64,000 bases of DNA, taken from Thysanoteuthis rhombus (lineage: Eukaryota > Mollusca > Cephalopoda > Oegopsida > Thysanoteuthidae). The notes below the pieces were generated by a model. That model was not told where the DNA came from. It made no database searches and saw only the letters and a list, made by a program, of their open reading frames with translations. Where the stretch lies: positions 46,043,959 through 46,107,958 of the forward strand of contig OY735227.1 of the NCBI GenBank assembly GCA_963457665.1, in the 5' to 3' direction. Made by a program: the position numbers and the translations under genes. This document shows, one piece after another, positions 22,453 through 34,735 of the stretch. Each line of letters opens with the position of its first letter. The stretch's first letter is position 1.

Positions 22453-22924
22453 AACAAAAGATGTTTACCTGAATGCTACAGAATGTGAATAAGAGAATGA
22501 GTGTCTTCAATTCATAATAATCTGTTGAATGTAGAGTGACATAAACATGAATGCATTTTTATGTAATGTAGAGAAACTTAAGACGTCATCAGAGAAGAGG
22601 AAAAATGAAATATTGATATATTGTACTGTTTATGATTTTTCATCAAGCTGTTGAATCAATTCAATATGATTAAACATATTACGAGTCTGTACCTGCAAAC
22701 AGAATAGAAATGTATAGATTAGAACAAGAGATATGATCATTTTTATTACACCACACTAGTGTCAAATATGTAGATAGTGCCACCTACAACCAGGGAACAG
22801 TACCAAAGTGCTTCCATCCAGCAGAAAACCTGTAATGGTCACATGTATATGCATACCAATTTTGGTACTTGTAAAGAAAAGTACACAAAGACAGCCTTTT
22901 TTGCACCTTATCCACTAGACCAAA

Positions 22925-23275
22925 ATATATTTATATATGATAAGAAATTACGTTATATTACATAGAACCTTATTTGAGATGATATCCAGTCATGACATGG
23001 TCAATGTATCACTCACTCTAGACAATGTAAATAGAATAAAAAATTAAAGAAAATGGGGCTGCTGCAGGAATCAAACCTGTCACCGATAGGGTAGCCGCTT
23101 CAATGCTCTTACCACTGAGCTAAACAGTGGTGGCAGGTTCGATTCCTGCAGCACCCACATTTTCTTTAATTGTTTATTCTATATCGTGTAATGACAGTAG
23201 ATCATCTCGAATAAGTTTCTACATGATATAATGCAATTTATAATCATTCATTCTGTAGGATCATATACATCCATT
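22925..23275. repeat. Palindromic tRNA-hinge element, copy 3 (most complete)
   Basis: Two arms of about 125-150 bases are imperfect complements: CTTATTTGAGATGATATCC...AATTAAAGAAAATGGGGCTG against CACCCACATTTTCTTTAATT...GATCATCTCGAATAAG. They flank a tRNA-like centre (23055-23160). On the minus strand the centre has A box TAGCTCAGTGG within a perfect 4-bp D stem (GCTC/GAGC), and a B box GGTTTGATTCC. On the plus strand a second perfect T-arm is formed by GCAGGTTCGATTCCTGC. No proper acceptor stem closes, so it is not scored as a tRNA gene. Confidence 0.75.
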
Positions 23276-23284
23276 TCTTTTCAT

Positions 23285-23312
23285 AAATATATATATATAT
23301 ATATATATATAA
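23285..23312. repeat. (TA)n microsatellite
   Basis: A TA run abuts the right side of the palindromic element. Confidence 0.85.
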
Positions 23313-23699
23313 AAACACACAAAAAAATTTTTTTTAATGTATTCAGTATGTTTAGTGTTTGAAGCTGTAAAGCTTTCTAGACTATATATATATGTTTGTG
23401 AGTGTGTGATCAGGGTTGCATTGGTTAGAAAACAAGACATGGGGAAGGGGTTATTGCGCATGTCAGTATAATCAGAGATTTACTGCTATATATTTAATTT
23501 TATTTAAATTGAATTTTACTTAATCTAATTTTAATTTTCAAATGTATATTAGTATTGCCTTGAAGTTTCTTGAGGTATGGTCTCTTCAAGTATTCTGGAT
23601 TTAGTTGTAATTTATATTCATACTTAGTAAATCTATATTGAATGAATCTGTGTATGAGATTATTTGTGTAAGTTCAAATAAGTGGCAGTTGGTGTTATT

Positions 23700-24796
23700 G
23701 TCTATTTTCTCTTTATTTTTCAAGTTGTATAATTACGTTCTTAGTCAAATTTATCTTTGTGTCTTCATTTCATTTCTTTGATTCAGAAGGTTCTTTTCAT
23801 CTTCAAATTATAAAATTCTTAGTTTTTCTTCTAGACACATGAAACAGTTGTCTTACTTTAGTCTGGAGTTGCTGATGATAACCCATTTGACAAAGTGTGT
23901 AAGTTCTCTTTCTTTAAATTGCCAAAAGTATTCTGAAAGTGCTGAATCATTTTGTTGTTCTTTATTTGAAAAGGATCTATTATGGTTGTAGTATCTGTAT
24001 TTCCATTAAAGGTTTTGATATTCCAGTGTAATTTTTTTATGGTAAGGTTCAGTTGCAGCGAAAGTTGCTAACTGTATGCACTTTTTGTTGTACATTCGAT
24101 GTCTACAAGATACGTATTTCTATTTCTGCTGTAACAGTGTTTTTTTGTAAATTTCTTTTTATTATTATTGTTGTTAGACTTAATTACTTTTTTATTATAA
24201 TTCTGTTTTTCTGTCAGTATTTTTGGTACAGCTGTTGCTAACTTTCAAATTATCATAATCTTGTGTAAAGGATTCTAATTGGAAATGCTTGTCTATCAAT
24301 TTGAGGAAAATTTTCCAATATCAATATGTATTAGTTTACAGTAAGGTGGGTTGAACCCAATGATTTTTCTGTTTCTATTTCTCTTTTTGCTTTTGGTATT
24401 ATTGTTATTAGTACTATTGTCTTCATTCTCCATGAATTTTAGTTCACAATTAAAATACTTTTTCTTAAAGCATTATTGTACATTTCTTTCTTTTCATCAA
24501 AGATTATTTTATGGGTGGAATTATCATTGATTCTAGTAATGATAGAATTAGGAATCTGTATAGTACTGATATGAGGTGATTTGGGTTGGTGTTAATGAAG
24601 GTGGGGTCTTGGTCATCTTTGGAATATGGTTGATACATGCTATCACGTCCAGAAAATTAACAATTTTTATGTTAGAGATTATCTTTAATTTGAAGCCTAT
24701 ATATTTGAATGCATTGATGATTTTTTTTGTAGACTATTAGCCTATTACTATCGTTTAGGACTATCAGAGCATTATCTTTGTATAGTCCTGTGACAC
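23700..24796 (-). pseudogene. Penelope-like retroelement 2: RT C-terminus and GIY-YIG remnants
   Basis: Minus-strand segments in several frames: GLYKDNALIVLNDS (the RT catalytic motif region, usually GLYRDDGLAIL), FKLKIISNIKIVNFLDV, YQPYSKDDQDPTFINTNPNH, then further left SNKEQQNDSALSEYFWQFKE, VKWVII and CFMCLEEKLRIL. The order (catalytic motif, NFLDVT, PYxKP, then K.F..R..NH..SF, T.LS.YIW.LK, C..C.EEK) is that of Penelope-like elements with a C-terminal GIY-YIG endonuclease. YRDD is altered to YKDN, and stops and frameshifts are frequent. The 5' part is missing, with homology ending near 24796. Known: these elements encode an RT related to telomerase. Plus-strand T-rich frames here are shadows. 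Confidence 0.75.
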
Positions 24797-24799
24797 TAT

Positions 24800-26000
24800 G
24801 GAAACTAAAGTTTAATTAGAAAAATCTGAAAGTGAGAACTATGATAACTGAATCAGAGATAAAGGCCTGGTCACCTTCTTTGCAATGTTGAGGGTACTTT
24901 ACAAAACCAGGACATTTGCACAGGGTTTTTCGAGATAAACCAAACTTGGACAGGGAACAGAAAAATCTCAACTGTAAAACAATTGATATTGAATCCAGGG
25001 GTAAAGTACTAAAAGGGTCGGACGAGCAAAGCTGGGACAGAATACAGATGTACGATTAATCGCATGTCTAAGAAAGACTTATGAATCCTAGAGTTTAGAG
25101 AAATTCTTCAGGCGGAGTATCGACCATTTCAGCTTCTGGGGAAGTAAAATTGATTACCAGAGGAAAATGACCCCACCTATCGCCTATACATATTTCTAAG
25201 GGAAATTCATGGATTCCCAAATTTGGTGAAGGTGGAGGGAAAATTATCAAGTCAGTACAATTTCAAATTTACCAGCTGATGGGGGAAAAAATCAATCATA
25301 TACCCTTCAGCCATCAGCCCCCACACAAAGAGAGAGCCAATCGTATGAGCCAGCATTTTGGAGAGCTTGGCAGAAGCCACCAGGACACTATAGAGGGATC
25401 CATGTTCCTTATCACCATGAATAGTCCTGACGCCAGAGGACTAGAACTTTGTTGAAGCTATACAAATAGATATACCAAGATACATCAAGAATGACAGACT
25501 GATGGGTATTCCATAGTGTCCTCAACTGCATTGGTGTATATTTTGACCAGTCACCCTGTATAAATACTTGTTGCATATCATACATCCAGTGTAAATTCTT
25601 CCTTCTCAAATTGTTACACCTCTGGTAGTCTTTGTTCCAATGCCACAGAATCTTTGGCAGCCAGCTGCATTCCCTCAGATCTGAACATGACGTGGGTGAG
25701 GAGGGAGGGACTGGAGGCAGAGGGCCACAGTGACCAGTCAGCTACAGCCTGACCAGCATTGCAATTCATCAAATGGCAAAGGGTGGCAGAGACCAGGCCA
25801 GGGGTAACGTCACAGTCCTATTTTTATCCTTCCTGTATATAACTGAAGGCCAAAACTAAAAGGGATACAAAAATAAATTCATTTTTACTCTTTTTCCTGT
25901 TTGTGTCAAATTCCCCATATATATATATATATATATAATTGATGTTAAAAATATTTCCTTTGAAGAAAAATTTATTAGCAAAGTAGAATCAGTTGAACTT
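24800..26000. other. Unassigned GC-richer block between two Penelope relics
   Basis: Base composition is higher in G and C than on both sides, especially 25300-25850, which has features that could belong to an LTR or 5' region (TATATAACTG near 25838, AATAAA near 25872). No convincing protein similarity. An (AT)n run sits at 25917-25937 and a (TAC)n run near 26070. Confidence 0.3.
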
Positions 26001-26099
26001 GATTGTCTTGCATTGCTTGAAAGACAGAAAAAAAAAGGATGAAAGAATGTGGTTTAGTTTCCCTTTTAACTACTACTACTACTACTAAACTAATTATAA

Positions 26100-26670
26100 T
26101 TTATACCTGTTGTTTTTAAAATCTAAGCTTTTTTTTGTAAATCAAAATTAATATTAATTGGTTCATTGTTTGGTTAGATTTTAGTAGGTGTTGTTGAACT
26201 GATTCTTATTTTTTGTTTTTCCAGGTTTTGTAAATTGCCATTATGTGTCTTGTATCATTTATTCTTTAAATTTTTTATTGTCAATATTCATAATCTCATT
26301 GATATCTATCTGTACTATTTAATTTGCAGTTTTATTTTTTGGTTTTGGACTTTATTTTTCCTTGAATTTTTTAGGATAGATTTTATTTTTTGGTTAGAGG
26401 TTATGTCGAGTCATATAGTGTCTTTCTCATTGTAAACATTTTTTGATTTGATTATGATTCTATTCTGGTTTTTAGGTTTGCATTATTCTGTTTTTGTTTG
26501 TCCCTATTTTGTTTTTATTTTTTAATTCTCATTTATACATGTTGTTCATGTTTTTGTATATTCTCTCTTTTTTGTAAATTAAAATCAATTGGTTTATTAT
26601 TCAGATGAGTTGCGATTGGAGGTTGTTAGTTTGAGGTTAGTAATAATAAACTGATGTTATGTTTCTTCTA
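26100..26670 (-). other. Probable 3' flank of Penelope relic 1, T-rich
   Basis: Two similar stretches about 450 bases apart (TTTTTTTGTAAATCAAAATT near 26130 and TTTTTTGTAAATTAAAATCA near 26570, each followed by ATTGGTT and a TTAG/GTTG block) suggest a tandem partial duplication at the end of the element. No coding signal. Confidence 0.35.
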
Positions 26671-28460
26671 ATTTTTTGAGGATAAATTTTGTTTTGTGTC
26701 TGCAATTTATAACTATTTCTAAGTTCAAGTATGAGAGCTTTTCTTTGCAATTGAATGTTAACAAATTAAATTTTTCTTCAAGGCAGAGTAGACATTTTGA
26801 ATACAGACTTTTACAAGTTGTTGTTTTTATTAATTTCCACTTTACGGTAAGTGTTTTCCTTCAGTTTCCATGACTCCAGCAAAAATTGGAGAGACAGTGG
26901 TGTCATTTTTATAATTTTCATGGGTGAATGATTCTATGTGGTTGGTTGGTCTTGTTTTGAATCACAAAGTAAAATTTAGATTGATTTGGGTTTTTCAAGG
27001 TGGGGATTAGTGCCCTGTGGACCATTTCATATGTTGAGCATTTGTTTCCTAATTTACATTCATAGGGTTTTCTGCAATTGCATTTTTCTATTTTTGTGCT
27101 TTTTTTCCATTCGATTTTTATTCTTAAGATTTCTTTTTAATCCGTTTCAAAGGCAAATGCACTGTTCTAAGAGTATTTTTGTTGAGAATTTTGAGAAGTT
27201 TGTCATTTTGTAGAAAATTTTATAAATATTTTACCTATGTTTGTTTTAACCTGTTTATTGTATGGTGTGAACCAAATTTTATTTTTCATTCTGCCCTTTT
27301 TACCTTTATTGTTTATTATGTTTTTGTATGTTTTTTGTCCTAATTGTAGTTTGTAATTTCTGATTCCACTTTTATCCAGTACATTTTGGTATATTTAGAT
27401 AATTCTGTGAAAAGCTACCTTATTTGATAAGTTTCATGTTAATCTTGTGTTTACAGAATTTAGGATTTGGGCTGAGTTTTTGTTTACATATATTGAGGTA
27501 CAATTTGGTTTTATATATTGTTGATATACGTTTGCTCTTGGGTTAAATGTGACATCTGAGAAATTGACGTCTTTCACGTTGGCTTTTATTTTCGTTTAAA
27601 AATTCCTTTGTAAATGATTTTTTAGTTCTGTCACACTCATGGCTATAACAATTTTCTAAGACTAGTTAGCAATTGTCATGGTACAATCTGATGTCTTCTA
27701 CTGCTATGTAGTTGATTAGTCTACATAAAATATATAAGCCAATTAGATCAGAAATATGAGTAGAGTCAGATGTACCCATTGCTACAACAGTGTTCAAATC
27801 ATTATTGTTCTTGATCCATCGTTCTTCATTGTTTAAGAAGAATGTTTTTTGCTGGAGTGTTTGATGATCTGTATATCTGATTTATTAATGTCCTTGTATG
27901 TTTTGCCATCTACTTATGTTATCTAACATTTGTTCTGTTATTGTGGGGTAGAAATCTATCATATCAAACTGTATAAATATGGCTTTATTTTTACCTTGTA
28001 TTTTTTTCAACTATTCAATAGATTCTCGGGAGTTGATCCATTGTTTTAGTTAATATCGGTTTTTTACTGCTATGTTAAGTTTTTCTAAGATCACGTTGCT
28101 GATTCTTCCAACCTCTGTCTGGCTGTTGCTTTGTTAGTAAAATTACGTTTATGGTCCTTCTGTACATGTTTCTTTCATTGTGTTGATAATCTATCTCTGA
28201 TTTGTAGTTTCTCTGTAATTTCTTTAGATTCCTTGTTTATTGTTTCTTCCTGGGTAGTCGTTTTGTTTTCTTGTAGTTGTTTGTGATATTCTGATCAAGT
28301 ATTTTTGTAATCATCTGATTCTATTTTATGAATGTTCAATATCTTGTCTGCTTTTATGAGCATTTTCTTTGACTTTTTAATTTGATAAACTTTTTCTTTC
28401 ATTTATTTAGGATGTGTCTGGATCATTCTGTTTCATGCTAAAATGATGCATAATCTCTGA
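26670..28460 (-). pseudogene. Penelope-like retroelement 1: RT and GIY-YIG relic
   Basis: Read right to left: VYQIKKSKKMLIKADKILNI (about 28390), KDHKRNFTNKAT (the LKDHKxxFxN hallmark), KTMDQLPR..IVEKNT, AIFIQFDMIDFYPTITEQML (the FDI..FYPSI motif with its catalytic Asp), NNEERWIKNN, MGTSDSTHISDLIGLYILCR, LYHDNC (catalytic YRDD altered to YHDN), TFNPRA.VYQQYIKPN. The endonuclease part follows: FKTRPTNHIESFTHENYKND, LCLEEKFNLL, CRHKTKFIL. All motifs appear in the right order over 1.8 kb, but with many stops and frameshifts. It is in the same orientation as relic 2 about 2 kb away; relic 2 looks like a separate copy because its endonuclease part duplicates this one. Confidence 0.85.
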
Positions 28461-31400
28461 GCTTCAAGTTGATAAAAAGTCGGTATATTTTTCTTGAAGG
28501 ATGGGCTCCTTTCACAAATAATAGCTTTTTACTTATTTTTCCAAGAGAAATTTCACTCTTCTCTTCTCAGCATTTCCTTGTATTCTCATTTCTTTTGACC
28601 CAAGTCAATAAATTTTCCCCACTTGAGAACCAAGACCTTCATCAGCTCCCAACTCATTGAAAACCTGAAACCCCAATTTCATTGTCTGCTGACATTTTCT
28701 GAAGAGTTGATGAGGATCCCTCTCCCCACAGCCAACAGTTTTGTCACATCTAAAGCATCTCGGGGAAAATGTCACACAACCAAAGTGAAGCAGTCAGCAT
28801 GGGTGGCTACAGGGGAGCGGGGGGGTTAACAGGGCTTCCCCCCCCAACCACTCAATCAGGCATTCTCACCACAGGCGAAAGAGTTTGAATGTGGGAACCA
28901 AATAGCTGCAGTGGATCAAGGGGTCACTCTGAACAGTGACAGCTTGAGCACTTCATAGTCCCTCACCTAATGACCGACATCATACCCATGTAAGCAGTAA
29001 GTGCCTCCCCGTCTTTTGACACTGAAATGAAAATCAAATGACTGACCTTTCTTTTATTTGATTGGACAGAAAAAGAGGTGCAGGGTGAACTCGGAAAGTA
29101 GAGTTCAAACTCGAGCTAAAGCAGTTTGTGTTCACTACACTAATGCCCATGGAAAAGGCATGAATCCATCACTACCCCCCCCCTCAACTATGGATAAAAT
29201 AGTGCAAGGCAAAGTGAGTGACACCACTTCAGGAGATTGTTACCTCTAAGTCTACTACACGTTTTGCAAATAGGCTGAGAAAATAGCAATATGGAGCAAG
29301 GAGGGGTAAAACCATAGCCAGAGTAAGGGCACTGCTTATTCTTACTACTTAGACAGAATCGAAAATGAAAATCAGTCTATATGGACCAATTTGATAATGA
29401 AAGCTTAAATACACAGGGCTGCTAGACTGATAGTTTAAAAGAAAGGTTCTTTAGTTCAATTTGAATTTCCAGTTTTCCTTCTAAATATTCATGTCCTGTG
29501 TGCAATTCACTTCTTACAAGATTGAGTGCAACACAAAAAGGCTCCGGAACTTGTTTTTTATTTTTACTGGGATGGTGTACACGTGCAAGAACACATACAC
29601 ATGCATACACACACTCTCACTCACTCAAATGCACACACAGAATCAGGCACACATACACACATAGGTGTATGGTAACTCTTTCTATAAGGGGGTGCAAAAT
29701 GCTATAGATACCCAAATTTTTTATGGTTTTACCAAAATTACACTGATTTGCCTGAAGTTTAACACATTTTGCCCAACATCTTCCCCACCAAAAGCAGTCT
29801 AAGAGAGAAAGATGTTTAATTGTGAATCATTGTAATAAAAGAAAGTTGAAGAAACTAGGAAAGACAAAGGAATTAATTTATTTCATTAATAAAGTTAAAA
29901 AAACAATACTCACTCATATGAATGCATCAATTTCTAAAAGTTTTATTCTATTGACAAAATTAAAGAAGATATTATTCACTCACATGAAAGAATGGATTTC
30001 CAAATACTTGATTCTATTAACAAATTTAATGAAGATATTATTCACTAAGTATCAATACATACATTATCACCAAGTCTGTCGCAGCACATTGTAGGTATTC
30101 CTTTGAAAAGTCACAATTACAGATCTTAACTCTGGACTTTTCTTCGTTCCAACATGACTTCAAATAACATAGCCTCTCTACACTGGCTCTCTAGGACATG
30201 AAAATGCCAAAAAAATTAATCTTCTCCCTTAGATCAGAAATGCTAAAATTGACCTGACCCTAAATTGACCTTAAGAGGCTACTGGAGGTCAGCGCCACTT
30301 ATCCTGCATTCAAGTTACCCTTGTACACATATTTACAACCCGTGTGGGCAACCCTTCAGGAGTCTATAAAACGTAAACTTAGAAACATTTGAAGTCTTTA
30401 TTGTATTAGAAATATCAAGCAAGCATTTATATTTATGCCTTTTTCCTATTGTTTTCTCTGTATCTCTGAAATCTTCTTACAATGAAGGAAAATTCTAATC
30501 AAATAGACACACGGTCATACTAAGGATGGGTGTACATGGGTTTTTATGACTTTTAGAGTTTTTTTCTACAATATCACTTCCCTTTCTCTCAATCTCTCTC
30601 CATTGTTAGCAAAATATCTCTCTTTTACTTTCAGCCCCTATCAATGATATGAAGTCACTCACTCTGTGAATGTCAGGCAATAGGTAAGCCTCAGGCAATT
30701 GATTTAACTGATAATCAGGTACAAAAAATTGTATGAATTTGCTGCATTGTAGACCCCCCCCCTCCCTGAAAAAACAACAAACCCTATTCTGGCTTCTCAG
30801 TAGGATATACAGAAAATTTCATGGTTTCAAGTTGTGTGGTTTTTGTGGTAAGGTGTCACAGATGGACGGACAGACAGAATTGATCTGAACCTTTGATGCA
30901 GTGTTGAAACTGTTTTCTATTCATTTTAATTTTAAATTGCAACATATTTACAATTTATAAAATTCTGATTGTTGTAATGAACTTTTTATCCAGATATATT
31001 TATTTTTTTCACAGTTGAACATAAATAAATAAGATACTATTATATTTCAAAGGGCACTGAAAATCATCTTGTGCGAGGAACCAGGAATCCTCAGGATAGC
31101 CCTGAATGGATACAGACTGATTCATTCACCTGAAATCATCCAGTTTACTTTTGTCAGAAAAACAGGTTTGAAAGAAAACAGTCAAATAATAATATAAAAG
31201 CCTATATCATTTTTGCTTTTTGCCATGCTTAAGTATACTGAAAGAGAGGAGTATAGATCAAATATATCTGTGAGTTTGCTGCTGCTGCTGCTACTACTAC
31301 TACTGCAGTGGATGCTGATTCTTTTTTACTGTTTTCTCACCCAATTCTGTTGCCTTATTGTTTCAAAATTATTTAAAGAATGTAAAATATGGAGAGTTGC

Positions 31401-31680
31401 AAAAAATCAACAGAAAAACAAATTTTATTTGAAGTATGCACTGTTTTGGTTTGCAAATAATACATTTATATCTAAATTTATCTTTGCATATTGTATCCAT
31501 ACATTGATAATCTTGTCATTTTTGATGGGTACTACATAAGTTTTCATCATATTTTTTCCATTCATAAAATAGATTAGAGTGTACAAGAAAAGAAACACAT
31601 GTACAAATCCACCACCTCAAATCAGATCTTGGTAAAATCTCCAAGTTTAGTTTCATTCTATGATTTCTTTTTAAAAAAGA
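28460..31680. other. Intergenic, no gene recognised
   Basis: Short frames at 28623-28829, 29058-29249 and 29822-30094 have no recognisable motif. A CA-rich simple stretch lies at 29590-29660 and a CTG/CTA trinucleotide run at 31276-31308. The part around 30530-31000 shares loose blocks with 62700-63080 (TTAGCAAAATA, TCTATGAATG-type, TCACAGA...GGACAGACAGA), so it may be an old dispersed repeat. Confidence 0.35.
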
Positions 31681-31688
31681 AAAAAAAG

Positions 31689-31923
31689 GGCACAATGTAG
31701 AGAAGGTGGTCCCAATTGTAAAATCTCACACCCTCGCTCACTCAATGTTGAGAATAGCATAGAAATAAAAAGAAATAAGAGAATTCATGCAAGAAAAACA
31801 GAAGTAAATATACATTGTCATTGCTTATCAAATTGTTTAATTTTTTTAATGGTCTGCCATTTTCAACAAGTGAGTGATGAAGTGGAACCTTATAATCGGA
31901 ATCGCCTTTGCTACTTTTGTAAC
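31689..31923. mobile_element. Long-inverted-repeat MITE, copy 1
   Basis: The left end GGCACAATGTAGAGAAGGTG, then GTCCCAATTGTAAAATCTCA and CTCGCTCACTC, is mirrored by TTCAACAAGTGAGTGATGAA...TATAATCGGAATCGCCTTTG. Arms are about 60 bases. It is the same family as 39772-40009 and 41341-41585. Confidence 0.75.
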
Positions 31924-32249
31924 CAGATGAGTTTCTGAATATGTTGCATTGGAAATTCACCACAAAATTCTTTGAGGATCATGAGAAAGTTGTGACATTT
32001 AAAACAATCTATTCTTCATGGGGTTTCCTTTGGATCCACTAATCAAATTTCGGGTTTTTTCTTCATTTTTTCATACACTGACTTGAAATATCCAGTTGTA
32101 ACGTAATTTATTTCTCGATTAGTGGAATCAAAAAAGGTAGGTTCACGAAAGCACACTATATTTTTTTTGCTACTTGTTTTTTCTTACTCCTTTTAGTGTC
32201 TATTTTATGCTTCTGTCTGCTCCCATATAAACTAGTTTTGAACGACTTC

Positions 32250-32665
32250 TTAGTAGATGAACGAAGAGAATGGAATGCACGCCAAGTATGAATTTGGACG
32301 CGAAGATGAATCAAAGTGAAAAGAACACATACAAGTATCTTGGTTAGACAAAAGATATACATTTAATACAAGGACATAAATGACAAATGAAAGTGAAGTA
32401 CATATAAGAATGACATAAATCTGATCGATCGTGTAAAGTGATGAGAAGAGAAGAGATAGTGAAAGGTCGGATCTTTCTTGTTGTTGATAGCATTGGCGCC
32501 GGAGTTGGAGCGGAGTTGTGTGAACGTTTGGATTTCCATATGGCTTTGATCGCTCCAACGTAATATGTGGAATCTGGGTTCAGTATGCAAGCTGTACTGC
32601 CAAGTTGTGTGCGTTAATTTGAGGGCTATTCTCTGACGCTGATAGACTCTTGACGAACAGACCAT
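32250..32665 (-). repeat. LTR-like block, minus copy
   Basis: The reverse complement lines up with 55200-55600: TCAGAGAATAGCCCTCAA, CACAACTTGGCAGT, CACTATCTCTTCTC, GTATTAAATG, TACTTGTATGTG. It has no open frame of the expected kind. Confidence 0.6.
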
Positions 32666-32687
32666 GAAAGACAGAGAACATTGAGTT

Positions 32688-32975
32688 TCACTATCTCTTC
32701 TCTCCTCTTTACTCGATCGATTGTTTTAATGTTATTATATGTATTTCATTTTCATTCATTGTTTGTCATAAATGTTCCTGAATTAAACGCATGTTTTCTT
32801 TGTCCATCCAAATACTTGTACGTGTCTTTCTACTTTATTTCATCTCCGTGTCTACATTCATACTCAGTGCGTATCCTCTTCATATATCTCCCTTCCTTCA
32901 TCAACTTTTCAACAGACGTCCACTTGGGCCCACCAATTCCAGCAGGCACCCATTTTCAACCAAAACCATCCAGAA
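32688..32975 (+). repeat. LTR-like block, plus copy (5' truncated)
   Basis: TTTCACTATCTCTTCTCTCC, ACTCGATCGATTG, GTTCCTGAATTAAACG, TACTTGTACGTGTC and AATTCCAGCAGGCACCCAT match the block ending near 55670. It points away from the minus copy that ends 20 bases to its left, so the pair is divergent. Confidence 0.6.
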
Positions 32976-33084
32976 CCTAATTTACACGAGCTATTCACTT
33001 TCCAACATAGACATATACCACATCTTCATGCTCAACAAATTCAAATTTATAAGGTAAATAGTTAGAAAGCTGATAAAATCCTCT

Positions 33085-33090
33085 TTCCAA

Positions 33091-33136
<46 letters not shown>

Positions 33137-33203
33137 AATCATTCACCTGAAGAAGCCTTAACAGAGCAGAAACATAAACATGTTTATGCAGCAAATCCTC
33201 ATT

Positions 33204-33248
<45 letters not shown>

Positions 33249-33302
33249 AACATGTTTATGTTTCTGCTCTATTAATGCTTCTTCAGGCAAATGATCTATT
33301 TC

Positions 33303-33335
<33 letters not shown>

Positions 33336-33350
33336 TATATATATATTCTA
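33085..33350. repeat. Foldback element interrupted by (TA)n tracts
   Basis: Arm ATATGAAATAAATCATTCAC...GAAGAAGCC..AACAGAGCAGAAACATAAACATG is mirrored by CATGTTTATGTTTCTGCTCT...GAAGC.TCTTCAGGCAAATGA. Arms are about 65 bases. TA runs lie at the outer edges and in the centre. The minus-strand frame rich in YIYIYIY is a product of the TA tracts. Confidence 0.8.
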
Positions 33351-33969
33351 CTCTAAAATACCTTGATCCGCACAATTCATTCTAAATCAGAACTGGACTA
33401 TTGGATTTTTCAACATTCTTTTTGCTTTTCTTGTTATTTTTGTCCTGAAATTGAATCAAATTGTGTTTGTATCTTAATAGTAAGTATTTTTCGAATTCTT
33501 CAAATCAGAATTGTATGGAAAAACATGTTCATATGTCTCTCTAAATAGTTTATTTCAAAAGATATGTTATTTTGTATTTTTTTTTTTATGTCCTGGTTCA
33601 AGATATCAATAAACGTAATACAGGGTTAAAATGAACCCCAGCAGACATTAGTAGAACCGGTTAACAAACTGTTGGCAAAATCATAAAACAGACACTTAAA
33701 GGTATAAGAAGAATCAAGATAAACATTTAATATCTAGTATATATTCAAAGACTTGAACGTATTTCTGAACATTCTTTCGTCATTGTGCTGTTTTTGTCAT
33801 AAAATAGAGACAAGACATGTTTGAAACTTGATAATAATTTTACAGAACTCTTTGGGTCAGAATTATATGCAAGAATTTCTTTGTGTGTTGTTTACTCAAT
33901 AAGTCATGTCATTTTCCATTTTTTCTTCAGTGCCATAAAATATAGACTGATATTGAGAAATAGATATGA

Positions 33970-34735
33970 ACAGATAGATAGATAGATAGATAGATAGATG
34001 GATAAGAAAATACTGAGACATAGATATGAATGAAACTGATGGATAGATATGAACAGATTGATAAAAAATAGATAGATAGATAGATATTGACAGACCGAGA
34101 TTGATAGATAGATATTGACAGACCGAGATTGATCGATAGATAGATAGATATTGACAGACCGAGATTGATAGATAGATATTGACAGACCGAGATTGACAGA
34201 TAGATAGATAGATAGATATTGACAGACCGAGATTGATAGATAGATAGATAGATAGATATTGACAGACCGAGATTGATAGATATTGATAGATAGATGGATA
34301 TTGACAGACCAAGATAGATAGATAGATAGATAGACAGATAATGACAGACCAAGATAGATAGATAGATAGACAGATAATGACAGACCAAGATAGATAGATA
34401 GATAGACAGATAATGACAGACCAAGATAGATAGATAGATAGACAGATAATGACAGACCAAGATAGATAGATAGATAGACAGATAATGACAGACCAAGATA
34501 GATAGATAGATAGACAGATAATGACAGACCAAGATAGATAGATAGATAGATAGATAGACAGATAATGACAGACCAAGATAGATAGATAGATAGACAGATA
34601 ATGACAGACCAAGATAGATAGATAGACAGATATTGACTGATCGAGATAAATAGATAGATAGACAGATATTGACAGACCGAGATAGATAGATGGATATGAA
34701 CAGACTGATATAAATTGATAGATAGATATGCCATG
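33970..34735. repeat. GATA-based minisatellite
   Basis: (GATA)n is interspersed with GACAGATAATGACAGACCAA or GATATTGACAGACCGAGATT, giving higher-order units of about 36-44 bases. At least ten units of the ATAATGACAGACCAAGATA form (about 34320-34610) follow a diverged ATTGACAGACCGAGATT block. The long minus-strand frames of YLSIYLSI type are translations of the repeat and not genes. Confidence 0.95.

Noticed and set aside
23055..23160. A functional tRNA gene
   Set aside because: D stem and T-arm are good, but no 7-bp acceptor stem closes and the anticodon stem is poor. The sequence is part of a repeated palindromic element.
26235..27213. Plus-strand Phe/Leu/Ile-rich frames that look like membrane proteins
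   Set aside because: They are T-rich shadows of the Penelope relic, which reads in order on the minus strand.
33970..34735. CRISPR-like regular repeats
   Set aside because: The units are tandem GATA-based without unique spacers, and the window is eukaryotic (spliced gene, SINEs, PLEs).
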